This document shows positions 8,991 to 19,047 of a stretch of DNA of 64,000 nt, one piece after another. Every line of letters begins with the position of its first letter. The stretch's first letter is position 1. This stretch comes from Phytophthora sp. 'mugwort' (lineage: Eukaryota > Oomycota > Peronosporomycetes > Peronosporales > Peronosporaceae): NCBI GenBank assembly GCA_033558025.1, contig JAUCEF010000008.1, positions 744,001-808,000 of the forward strand. Direction: 5' to 3'. The notes beneath the pieces were generated by a model, which was given only the letters and a program-made list of their open reading frames with translations, did no database searches and was not told the origin of the DNA. The position numbers and the translations under genes are program-made.

Positions 8991-10785
8991 TGAATAGTGT
9001 GCTTGCCTCATCGTAAGGCTTGACAAGTTATCGTTTGTCTAGCCCTCCTGTTAATGGCGGCAATCTCAGGAACACATACTGAAGCCAAATAAAAAACATT
9101 CTACCAAACTGACAAGACCAAGAAATCAATGTGGCTGCTTTCGACCGACAGCGCTTGCCAACTTCTAGTTCTAAATCTACTAAAACTTCTCAAAACATCG
9201 ACCGAAGCATCCGCTTTCCAATAGTACTTGTAGTTTGTCAATCCGAGTATTTCTTCGATAGCTGTCGCCATGTTTGTGATGGCACTCCACGATGCTACTA
9301 AAATGCACGTTCCCTTGTGATCTTGCATAGTTCAATACATGTAAGTGCGTTGTGCTAACACGGGGTAGCGTCCATACAATAAACAGCTCTGGGCATGTGG
9401 TCCAGCTTCCGACCACCACAATCCATAATTAGAATAAGGCAATGTAATAAACATATAAACTTAATAGTAGCTGTCTCGAATAATCTCTATGTCAACGCAT
9501 ACAGCAAGCATGAGTGCAGAGCCTGGCGTCATACCTGCCCCGGCTGATCTAATCGCATCGACTGCAGCATCTATCTGCCCACTTCTTCACTGGAGTCATG
9601 AAATTGCAAAGTGAACTGGTAGTCAGAAAGGACTTGTATGCGCTGACACAGGGTGCACGGCTTGCTCCCCCTTCTGGATTGCTATTGGCTAGGTGGCGTT
9701 GTATGCCATGACAAATAGAACGCGTCGGCATAGGTTATTCGGTACTTGAACTGATCTTTGCAGGGCTTGGCCCAAGCGCCAGAATGAATAACAGGTAGGC
9801 CTCCTTAATAATGGGATTTGGGAGTTAAATCTCAAAACTCGCATACTGAAAGTTCGTATTGTCCCATCGTGAGCCCTGTCAGAAATAGCTGGTCGTTGGG
9901 CTTTCACAGACTCTATCTACTCCCCCCCCACTAGCTTAAGCAACGTACTCTCACATCGACTTCCTGTTTCTCTCTTGCAATCTTACGAGATTGCACCGAC
10001 GTTGAGCCTTTGGCCGCCCAAGACGAAGACAAAGAAGTCATTGATGCCATTTAATGCCACGCATGAACCGCAATTCGACCTAAAGTTGCTGTCTGTGACG
10101 TTTCACACGACATTGGGAGCTGGAACTCCCACCAGCAAGTAAGTTGTATTGCCTTGTTAGGCGTATGATGTGAAGTGAGCCTATTATCTACTCTTTTGCT
10201 CTCTATCTAGTTGCAGTTGCAGTTTACCGATAGTTAGTTGCAGTTGCAGTAGTACTGACAGTTGGTTGCAGCTGCAGTAGTACTGACAGTTCGTGTGAAA
10301 CTTGGGAGAGGTCATTGTACTATCCGCGGCTCTCTGGCATCACCTTGCTAGCCTTGGTAGTGTAGGGGGGGGCTGGTTTATTCCCGTTGAGCTCCCACGT
10401 ACCACCACATTGTCTCCCCAAGCTATCATATTCCACAAGGCTTGGAGTCGGTTTTGACCTAATTTTACAATCTTGTGTGCACGATCTCGTTTGTGTGCTA
10501 AAACGTTTCTTGGACCAGTCGTAGTGTTACCTGTTGAAACTTGACGACAATTGTACATTAATGATTGGTCCATGGCTTCTCCGCATGCAACCATAGTTTC
10601 ACTATTGTTCAATGCGTGAGCTGCAATTTTAAATATCATTACTCCACTGGACCCACTTACCCTGGTGGTGTAACAGCGACAGGCGGTGCAATGAATAGTA
10701 ATACAAAGATGGTGCCGTCCCAACAGTGTTATCATCGATCTTCGCCACCAATTCGCTCGTTACGCGGTTCGTAGTTTTTTTTACT
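8991..10785. other. No recognisable gene
   Basis: About 1.8 kb with only short open frames that I cannot match to a family, on either strand. The one clear structure is a tandem repeat around 10209-10295, listed separately. It is probably decayed mobile-element sequence. Confidence 0.4.
10209..10295. repeat. Short tandem repeat, about 32-bp unit
   Basis: Roughly two and a half copies of a unit of the form agttgcagttgcag followed by tagtactgac, with an internal 6-bp period (gttgca). It is non-coding. Confidence 0.7.
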
Positions 10786-11222
10786 TCAATGCTCCAGTAA
10801 GAGCACGTAGGAATCAGCCATTGTTTGTTTCATCGCGTACTCCTTCATCAGTTTAGGCACATCCTCGACGAGTGGTTTTAACGGCTCCCAGGAATCTTTA
10901 ACCTCTTCAAACCCTTCCCATTGCACCTTAACTTTGAATGCTTTCATACAGCTGTTGTAGTGGTGGTCACTAGTGCTTTCTCAGCCGAAAGTGTTCCTTG
11001 GGATACCACGTGATCGATGAGCTCATCAGTCACGTTAAGAGACGAGTCAGCGTAATGTTTTAGTCGTGACGGGTGCACGCTCAGAGTATTCCCCGTCACT
11101 AAATGCTCCACTGAAAAGTAATGCTCGGCCGCACCATCACTTGATACGGGCCAACCCATGTGACTCTTAGTTGTTTGCGCATATCTTCTCATCGATAGGA
11201 GATCGAAGGACGTAGGCACCAA
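10786..11222 (-). pseudogene. Ty3/gypsy integrase C-terminus with chromodomain
   Basis: On the minus strand, 11222-10944 reads through the C-terminal integrase region typical of oomycete gypsy elements (EHLVTGNTLSVHPSRLKHYAD, then NVTDELIDHV). A second frame, ending at 10786, carries a chromodomain-like segment with VQWEGFEEVKDSWEPL and a downstream helix. Chromodomains target chromoviruses to heterochromatin by binding modified histones. There is a frame break near 11130 (just before GAAEHYFS) and another between the two parts. No LTR, protease or reverse transcriptase is visible next to it. A dead fragment. Confidence 0.75.
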
Positions 11223-11997
11223 CCGATAAATTTACTGGGTTCTCATAGTGCTATCTACTGCGATAGCGGAGTACCTAGCACAACGCCCCGTTTCAACGGC
11301 TTTGTGCATGTGCTGTATTCTCGATCGCAACCTCTTCAACTATTTCCCGAAGCTGGGCCGTTCGTGAGGTAGCGAGGAGATCATCTGTCCCCCCCTCCCC
11401 CGGTAGCAGCACCGTGTCCAATGTACTCAGGCATGGCAACCCAGTAAGAAGTTCAACCCTGGACCTTACCTGCCAATGATTGTACGGGAGAATGGCTGAG
11501 ACTGGACTGCAAAACCAGGAGAAGATAGGGCCAATCAGAAGCAGTTATTTGAAATTCCGAAATGGGCGACTTCAGAACATGGATATCCCCGGTTCACCCT
11601 CGCCACAGTTCCATTTTTCACAGAATATAAATTAAGTAAACCTGTTGAGCCTTAAGGCGTCGTTTCAAAAGTTCTGCCAACACTTCACAATATTCGTAAA
11701 TCTATTAAAATTAATTATTGATGCCAGGGGCTTTAACTTCAGCTGGAGCTCTTCCAAAATTCCCACAAAATCGAAAATTAATACGGATGCATCTTGCTCA
11801 TAAACAACAACTCAAGTCGCTCCCAAACTGAGAAGATGTGAATCACGTCTCGCCAAATTGCAAGTTGCAGCTCGGATATTTTCGTACCAATAAACTGGTA
11901 CCAGCTTACTGATTGGTAGCCAGCAGCCAACCAGTCAAACAAAGGAGGTTCAGCACTCCACCATTTCATGTCCACAACGTCTTCAACAGCGCTCATC
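11223..11997. other. No recognisable gene
   Basis: A spacer between the gypsy remnant and the Harbinger element. A minus-strand open frame at 11778-12038 (86 codons) overlaps the start of the Myb-like gene and resembles nothing I know. The left end of the Harbinger element should lie here, but I could not identify its inverted repeat. Confidence 0.35.
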
Positions 11998-13164
11998 ATG
12001 GCACGCCGCACTACCATGGATCGTGGAAAAAGCTTCACGACGCCACAAACGAACCGTAAGTTGTTTAGTAGGTTTGCAACTCGGATTAATAACTAATCTC
12101 TCTGTTTACGATGATTGTCAGGTATTTCGGTATTCCTGGAGCACTTCTTGCCGCTTGGGTCTGCTCAGTGGGATGAAGTGCAGTATGCCTACAACAGGAA
12201 CCTGCCCGCCGAGTGGCTGCAGCGTGATGTGGAATCCCTTCGCCGCAAGTTCTTTTCACTAAAAACGCGCGCAAGCCGACAGGCGAGAATTGATGGAGGC
12301 GGTTGTCATTGGTTGGTGCCTCACATGCTAACGCTCTATGTATTGCTATACAGGGGACGCTACATGCCCTCCCGAAGTTCGACGTGCTAAGTCCACCTAC
12401 TGAGACATAGAGAGCAAGTGCAGTGTGGTCGAGCTGGATGATGATGCCGCAGATGAGGGCGCTACCGAGGTGGCTACCGTCGCTCTGAGCAGTGACTGTA
12501 CCAACCCCAGTAGCACTGTGGAGGCGGCTGATAGCGTTACCACCTTGCCGGCTGAAGCACCAGCGGCTGAATCGACCCTTTCTCGGCTAGCGCCTCTACG
12601 AAGGGCAACCCCGATGCCAGTTCTATAGAACTGTTGGTCATGGCGCTGATATCAGTACGGCTGTGAAAGGTAACATTACGAGACAGAACGTTCACTATTG
12701 ATGATCATTTAAATCGATGACTAATTAATACTGACACGCATGTCGGCTTTATGGTATATGGTCCCTTAAAGCAACTCACCGCACTGGAAAACAAAAAACA
12801 GAACAACTCGCTGCACTAAGCAACAAGCTGAACGATCGCGTGACGATCAAACACATTGCCACAAACAGCAAAACAAAGTTGAGAATCGACAATGCGCTGC
12901 ACGAACTGACACAGTCAAGCATGGAGCTATCTCAAATGCTTTCATGATGGAAGAGCGGTCGTATCAGCATGAGTCGCGCTATCGCCAAGAAAAGGAAGAG
13001 CACGAAGCGATCCGCGAGGCAGGACGCCTACGTATGCAAGAAATCCATGCGCAGCTTGACCTGTAACGTTTGGAACGTGAAGCGCAGCGCCACGAGGTGC
13101 TGGTGACTAGGCTAGAGGCGGCCCTGTCTAAGAAGCAACGGTGCCATTCGGGGTTTCTAGGCTA
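11998..13164 (+). pseudogene. Myb/SANT-like accessory gene of Harbinger element A
   Basis: PIF/Harbinger elements encode a transposase plus a Myb/SANT-like protein that helps import it and bind the ends. From the ATG at 11998 a short exon joins, through an apparent intron (12056-12121: GTAAGT donor, aactaat branch-like site, gtCAG acceptor, frame kept across the junction), to a SANT-like domain with FLPLGSAQWDEVQYAYN and LQRDVESLRRKF. After that the frame breaks. A possible second intron (about 12281-12352, with a GC donor) would link to a KPTG..TCPPEVRRAK segment. Further on come an acidic stretch (12425-12628) and a charged coiled coil (about 12950-13160) interrupted by stops. It converges on the transposase gene that ends near 13205. 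The matching pair is at 33.3-35.5 kb. Confidence 0.7.
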
Positions 13165-13204
13165 ATGAGAAATGATAATGCAAAATAGTCTGACCTATCT
13201 ATCT

Positions 13205-14300
13205 ATTGAAGACTGATCCAATCTGGCTAATGCCTGTCCGACGGAAACGAAAGTTGTAGTGCCTATAGATGTTGCTCAGCCGAAGTTGCCGTTTTCTGGA
13301 TTGTACGGGGAGGCATTAGTAGACGTCGGCAACACTTTCACGCGGAGCCCATTCCCCACTCTGCCCCTTGGCGAAACGATCTGATAGCATTATTGAGAGC
13401 TAACAGCGCGAGTCTGCACTCGGGCGAAGCACGTTCAAGGTCGCCGTCTTGAGAGATATCACAATCTTGCCGACAGCACTTAGAGAAACGAGGAACGCGG
13501 AATCGGCAGCGACTCCCGTTCCTGGTAACGTGACCGCGGGATCGGCTACTTTTTCTTGAAGTTGTCGGCTCGTCTCGCCGTCGTTCCAGGATCCGGGGCA
13601 GTTGTGCCGCCCCCATACTAGCGTGCCGTCGACGCCATAGCACAGTGTTCCCGTCACTAAAGTGCTGTGGAACCATCCTATCGAGTTTTTAGGGGGAAAA
13701 TAGAGATTTAACAAGTGTTAAAAATTCGAGTGTGTAACGTTGTAATAAGAGTTTTGAAGGTCGGTTCTTAAACAGGGTAGCTTTTTTCATCCACGAAGCC
13801 CCATCCACCTTGAGCGAGAGGCTCTCGTGCTTCTGTTATTTCGGCTTATTCTTTTTGCAGTTTCAGTAAAGGAAAGCGAATTACCGCATGTGGCAACAAC
13901 TGAAGGCATGCACCAAGTGCAGTTTCAGCATTTGCCAAGACCCGAGATAACGTTGCTGGTGGGACGCCAAAAAGCTCACATAGCGTCTTACTCTCTACTG
14001 GGGCTGTGTAAAGTGCAATAGACAAACTAGTAACGCATGCTTGGAAAAAACTGAACTTGGGAGGACGTCCACGTTTGCCAAGCCGGCTTTTAACAATGCA
14101 GCACTTACAAAATGCTTGTAACAAGCAGTCAAATGACTCGGGATCGATAGAAACTACAGAGATAAAGGTACCACGATCCCAGCTAGCATGCAAAACATGC
14201 CATCAGACCTAGCGGGGTCAATCAGAGCAGCAACGGTTACGATCAAAGGAAAGGGTAGAGCGCAAACTTAGGAGGATCAACGCCTTCTTCCTTTTGCAAG
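13205..14300 (-). pseudogene. PIF/Harbinger (DDE_Tnp_4-like) transposase A
   Basis: Pieces of one transposase lie in order on the minus strand. A segment with EEGVDPPKFALYPFL is near 14255-14300. A helix-turn-helix region (13846-14193) has LCELFGVPPATLSRVLANAE. A catalytic region (13400-13714) has YGVDGTLVWGRHNCPGSWNDGE and AADSAF. The C-terminal part (13338-13676) has NNAIRSFRQGAEWGMGS, then a tail to about 13205. In this family the aspartates in the VDG-type and DSAF-type motifs and the acidic residue in the AEWGM motif are presumed catalytic; all three are still present but in different frames. There are at least three frame breaks. It is convergent with the Myb-like gene. Confidence 0.75.
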
Positions 14301-15797
14301 CTTTCTGAGAGGCGCCGATTAGTAGCAGTAGCTGCAGGGTCGGTGGCCACTGCATGCTGAAAATGCGAAATGCCTAGTCCTCGAGCACACGTGGTTGACC
14401 ACGGATGGACAGCAAGCAAGTGTATCCATAACGTAGAATATACTATTTTTGGCTGGGGAAAACAACTATCACAATCAGAACGTATAGAAGGGCACACAAA
14501 AAACATACTCTTTTTAAATTTTGAGATCGAAAATGTGTTAAATCGGAAGAGCTCCACTCTACTTCCAATTTACTTTACTGTTAATTTGAATTTAATCACT
14601 ATGACCGACTTTCGTCCTTGAAATGCGACCAACCCACGTTGCCTGAATTCCGAAGCGACTCTACCAGTCAACGAGGGCAGCAGCAGCTACCTCCGATGTT
14701 AGTCCAGCGCAGACCACGAGCTCTACGAAGTGGGTGACTTCAACATTCAGCACAAGAACACGCCGTGGGATACCAAACGGCTCGTCAGAACTCCCTGTGT
14801 AGTGTCTTGTTTCGCTTAAACGTATCGTGAAATTAGGTCGGCCCATGCGCTATTGACCCCCCCCCTCTATATTTGATTAAGTATCAATATTCCGTCAGCT
14901 TCGTGGATCATCGCAGTAACTTCCCGCTCATTGTCGTCTTAAGCTATTTGCCTGGTGCGAACAGATGAATGATGTTCCGATGGTCGCAGTACACATTCAT
15001 CATTGCGGTTGCGTGAGCAAGTACGCAAGCTTCTCGCACGCATGCACGATAAGATATCACTCATTCGCAACGACACTCCAGTCGAGTAATGAACGACCCA
15101 TCCATGCACAATAGTAGCTCGTGCTGTTGCTCTTGAATCGATGCATCCGATTTCCACTCGCCAGCTGACGAATAATAAGCCCCCCTCCCCCCCCCTACCA
15201 GAATCGGAAGAGTCCGAAAGCAAACAGTTCTGCTTCGCAGGATCGGGATACGTGAGCATTGCCGAATTTTCGGAGCAGCTCTTTCGGCTGCCAAACTTTT
15301 CAGTTCCCTCTGCGCGAGACTAATATGGAACCAGTAGCAGCCCGCTTGCTTCGTTTTGCACCTCGGAGTGAGGCGTCGAGCCGTTCTTGGAAAGGCCTTA
15401 GGCCGCGAGCGTAATTCACACGTCTCTCGCGCATCCAGTTGGTTGCACACACATATTTTTGTAGTTCGGCAGTGGTCGTTGGTGGAGGGATTTTTGCAGC
15501 GCCTGAATTCGCTCAGGGTCACGACCAACACGACCAATACCGTTTTTGTTAATGATTCGCCAGAACCACGTAATCTCCGTTTCGAGAAGCTTACAATTGC
15601 GGGGATTTAGTTTGAACCCAAACTAGTCGGGCCGTTTGAGTATGCTCTCAATCTCACACCCACCTCTCACTGATAGTCCTATCTTCCATTTCCGACTCGA
15701 TCGACACTTCCCAAGTGCTGATCGTGAAAGTCATCCTACCGATAAACCCACATTTAGCGCGGGGTCGCCAACCTGAAACCTTAGCTTATGTGCCATT
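14301..15797. other. No recognisable gene
   Basis: About 1.5 kb with overlapping short open frames on both strands (for example 15061-15537 minus, 158 codons) that do not resemble a known family and have no matching neighbour. It holds two short C-runs (near 14860 and 15185). It probably includes the outer end of the Harbinger element and anonymous decayed repeats. Confidence 0.35.
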
Positions 15798-16163
15798 CTA
15801 GTGATAACTGTACGGTTCAAACACATTCCCCTCTTCTATGCCGTCTCCACCCAATTCATCCAGCTTGTTTCTAGAGCAGGGGCCACTATCTTTTAGTGGC
15901 TTCCGCCTCTTACTTTTGCAATACTCCTCCTTCATTATTGTACTATGATCCATTAGAATGTCGGAGGCGGTGTTGCGGGCCGGTGCCTTATGTAGACAGA
16001 ACGTTTTTTTGCCGTGCCAATCTGCAAGCTGCATCTGCGTAAGCCCAGGTGACTCCGAGCTCTTGCGAATGGGCGCGCGCTTGCTGTCGATATCATCTAA
16101 TTGACCATTCTTCCGCGCGTCAAAAGCGAGTTTGATTTCAAAATACGATATATTCGTTTTCAT
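15798..16163 (-). pseudogene. CENP-B-type DNA-binding fragment of a pogo transposon
   Basis: The frame contains LTQMQLADWHGKKTFCLHKAPARN, then SDILMDHSTIMKEEY, then SKRRKPLK. This matches the N-terminal CENP-B/pogo helix-turn-helix of Phytophthora pogo-like transposases (LTQ..LA.WA...F.L..AP...T.SDILK....I...Y...KRRKPLK). It then loses similarity, so the remaining DNA-binding half and the DDE catalytic domain are absent. The 121-codon frame with an ATG is therefore a truncated relic, not a small gene. Confidence 0.65.
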
Positions 16164-16259
16164 GATATGCTGTATGTTGAGAAGCTTGCGAACACAATTT
16201 TAAGGGTTATGTGTTTGACACAGTATCAGAAGTGAGAGTACAGTCTGTAGATAGCTGCA

Positions 16260-16900
16260 TTCCTCTACACGGCCATCCGGCCTCAGCAATAGGTTTTGTC
16301 CACGACCGGCTCGATGATTGTATCACTGATGCAAAACTTGATCGCTTTTGATCATTTAGGTTGGTTGTATACCCACACACGGTCTACAACGCCAAAAACC
16401 TGCTTAGTTTTGGCATCCGGTCATTTTACCGCTTTGACAAGCCTGCTCTTTGCATCTCGCTACTCACTTCTTTTCATCGCTTCTACCAACCGCTCATGAT
16501 AACCCATCTCATTATCCGGCTCATTCAACTCTACTGGTCTCAGCAATCCGCTCGGCAGTCGCAGCCGTATCCCAGCACCAGTTCATTCGGTGTGACCGCC
16601 GCAGTTGAATGTTCGGCGGAGTTATACGCGTACACCCACATGAACGTCTCCGTGCAATCTCCCAAGCGCGCCGGAAGCGTTCCACGAGGTCAATCGTCTG
16701 GGGCCGATACGGTACTGGGTTGATCTGATTCGATTGCAGCAGGTAAACTAACTGCTCGACGATCTTGCCCGTTAACTCGGGCGCTCCATTTGTTAGTAAC
16801 CCCCAGAAGCTCCAAATTTCGGCACGACCACTTCTATCAGGAAGCTCGCCACGCTTTCCACCGTGTGTGCGCCGAGAGTAGCTTCGTACGAAGTTTTTTG
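16260..16900 (-). pseudogene. Ty3/gypsy integrase core fragment
   Basis: On the minus strand the frame 16521-17000 carries LLTNGAPELTGKIVEQLVYLLQSNQINPVPYRPQTIDLVERFRRAW. This is the integrase core around the second catalytic aspartate (normally D-x-GPE; here N-G-APE) and the ..PQ..G.VER motif. After a frame change near 16600 it continues as YNSAEHSTA..TPNELVLG and a further downstream stretch to about 16260. The N-terminal zinc finger and the rest of pol are missing. The element is immediately abutted by the dispersed repeat at 16900-17115. A dead fragment. Confidence 0.75.
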
Positions 16901-17115
16901 AGAGGAGGTGAAATACAAAATCGGAGGCGAGCGGTTGCGAGGTCGCGTAGCCGTAGCAAGCCCGCGCGGTATTTGCGGAGGCGGGCCTAGCGCCGAGCAT
17001 TCCAGCGAGCCGAGCACTGTAGCGGGCTGAACTTAGAATCTTTTCCTCGCAGGAGCGCGGCGACTGCCTTTGCGGAGCTCAGCGTAGCAAAGCAAACCCC
17101 GGCGATGCCATCCAT
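16900..17115 (-). repeat. Dispersed repeat, copy 2 (inverted relative to 7965-8240)
   Basis: Reverse-complement match to the repeat near 8 kb, with the shared blocks in the same order: gatggcatcgcc, cctgcgaggaaaagattct, gctcggcgctaggcccgcctccgcaaata. The two copies are diverged by indels. It borders the gypsy integrase fragment, so it may be part of that element or an insertion next to it. Confidence 0.6.
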
Positions 17116-18194
17116 TTTGCAAGTGATAATCTTATTACATACTTGTTTCATTATGATGTCCTTTTTATTGACAGTGTACGGAGTGTCTGCCGCGTTGCGC
17201 CACGCTTTTCGCGACATCGTACGTCATCACATAACCACTGCGGTAATCACGTACGCTCTCTGCCATCAGCTATCGGGACATTCAATAGCCACCAATCACC
17301 GCGAACATGGTAGCAGGGACTTTATCCAAACACGTACGCCATTATCGCGAGCGTCGGTGAGGTAGACTCAGACGACGACAGTGGAGACGGCGAATAGCTA
17401 TTCTTGAAGCAATACAATGTCCCATAATAACCCCGGTACGGTAGCTGTAACCAGAGTAGAAGGTACCGCACTCCTTATAACGAGGAACATTAAATACTTT
17501 TTCCCGATACTGTTTTCAAGTATCATGGTTGTCGTGCACTACCTTTCTTCACTTTACCCGCACTGGCTACGCCGGTCCCTGATATGGTATTGCACGGAAG
17601 CAACTCGAAAAGACGACGGTTTGGTCAGTATTGTAGATTGTATACAATGCACGACGGAAACCCGACGTCCCTTTTTCTACCATTAGACTTAACTTTGTAT
17701 GAAAACTTCGGCGCATTTGTCGACGGGTTTTTCCGTCGTTATCTGTATACCTTCAGTAGCAGCGTTGGCAGTCACCTCCGATGCGAATGTCTTCGTTTTC
17801 TCAAGGGCGTCGGCAGGTGTGACTTGTCCCAGGTGAGTCTTGAGTCGAAAATACATCGATTGTGTCGCATATGCTACACTGCCACTTTCACGACACTGCC
17901 GCTGCAAGGACGCTGCAAACCAATTGCACAAAAGCCCTCTCCTTTACCTATCTGGAAAGCAATCACCTTAAGCATATGATACGACACGGGTATGCCTTAC
18001 CACCTAAAATCGTTTATCCATTTGACAATGTACAGCTTAACTACATGGAAAAGCGTCAGTCTGATCTCCGGTGACCGAACGCGCTGTGAGGTTGTTAGCT
18101 TGGATGAACTAGCGCAACGTTGAATCTGTTCACCTTGAAGGCTCCAATCGTTGATAGGCTTTCTGCTGGAGCAGCTTGACGAATCATCGACGTG

Positions 18195-18274
18195 GGAAGA
18201 AAAATGGAGGATATGAGGATATGCTACAAGGTTTCATGTTGAAGCATATCCTCATACCCGCCATTTTTTCTTCC
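18195..18274. repeat. Hairpin-forming inverted repeat
   Basis: Arms 18195-18225 and 18243-18274 are complementary with two mismatches and one single-base indel, separated by 17 bases. It is non-coding. It could be a small fold-back element. Confidence 0.75.
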
Positions 18275-18680
18275 TGGTCAAGCATCGCCATCTTGAACCG
18301 ATAAGAGTCTGGCGTCCGCACCTACTTGTTAGGCTTTCTTGGATTTCGAGCATCCCGAACGCTATCCCCATGGTGCGTGTGCTAAGAAGCCAAGCGGTGG
18401 TTGGTTCCAACCTGACGTCCTACCGTCTTACCCCGCGCACTGCACCTAGGCGTTATATTCGAATATTCGAGTATAAAAATCACAGAGACATATTCGGTTA
18501 TAGTGCTCGCCGAAATCTAACGCTGATTGAACTATTCAGATCGAGTTCGATTCTCAGTGAGCAATACCACAGCGGCGTGGCTTGCAGCGATCGAACCCAC
18601 ACCATAACCACCCAATGCACCAAAGCGGGCTGCCTTCGCTGCTATATTCCTCTTTCTCATTTCTGCAGCGATCAGCTGAG

Positions 18681-18819
18681 TACAGTTGAGCCAAATTGTG
18701 GGACCCGGCTTGGCAACCTTCGAATATTGTATAAATATTCGGTGCATAACTTATACAACGAATATCTATACAATATTTGAAGGTTGCCAAGTCGGGTCCT
18801 ACATTTTGGCTCAACTATA
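18681..18819. repeat. Fold-back miniature inverted-repeat element
   Basis: Two 61-base arms (18681-18741 and 18759-18819) are inverted copies with about six mismatches around a 17-base loop. The outer ends read ta-cagttgagcc and ggctcaacta-ta. This suits a Tc1/mariner-derived MITE with a TA target duplication and a CAGT-like terminus. There is no coding capacity. Confidence 0.75.
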
Positions 18820-19047
18820 CAGTATAACGCGTAGGCGCTCTATTTGAAGATATTTGTTTCCGTAGTAGCATTTGTAGGTCTAGCCGTTTTTACGATTTTC
18901 GTAAAAAATGTACATTTTTACGCCTCCAAAAAATGGGTACGCAATACCGGTACATCCGACACGTTACCGTACATCACTCTTAAAGTATTTACTAATATAC
19001 CCCGTCGCATCAAGTATTGACAAACTCTACGCGTTCGCTGGAAGCGG

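Larger units (their letters stand above)
17116..19047. other. No recognisable gene; two fold-back structures
   Basis: About 1.9 kb upstream of the 797-residue gene. Short open frames (17105-17365 plus, 17689-17931 minus, 18370-18780 plus) have no family resemblance I can name. The region contains the inverted repeats at 18195-18274 and 18681-18819, listed separately. The promoter of the downstream gene should lie in the last few hundred bases. Confidence 0.4.
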
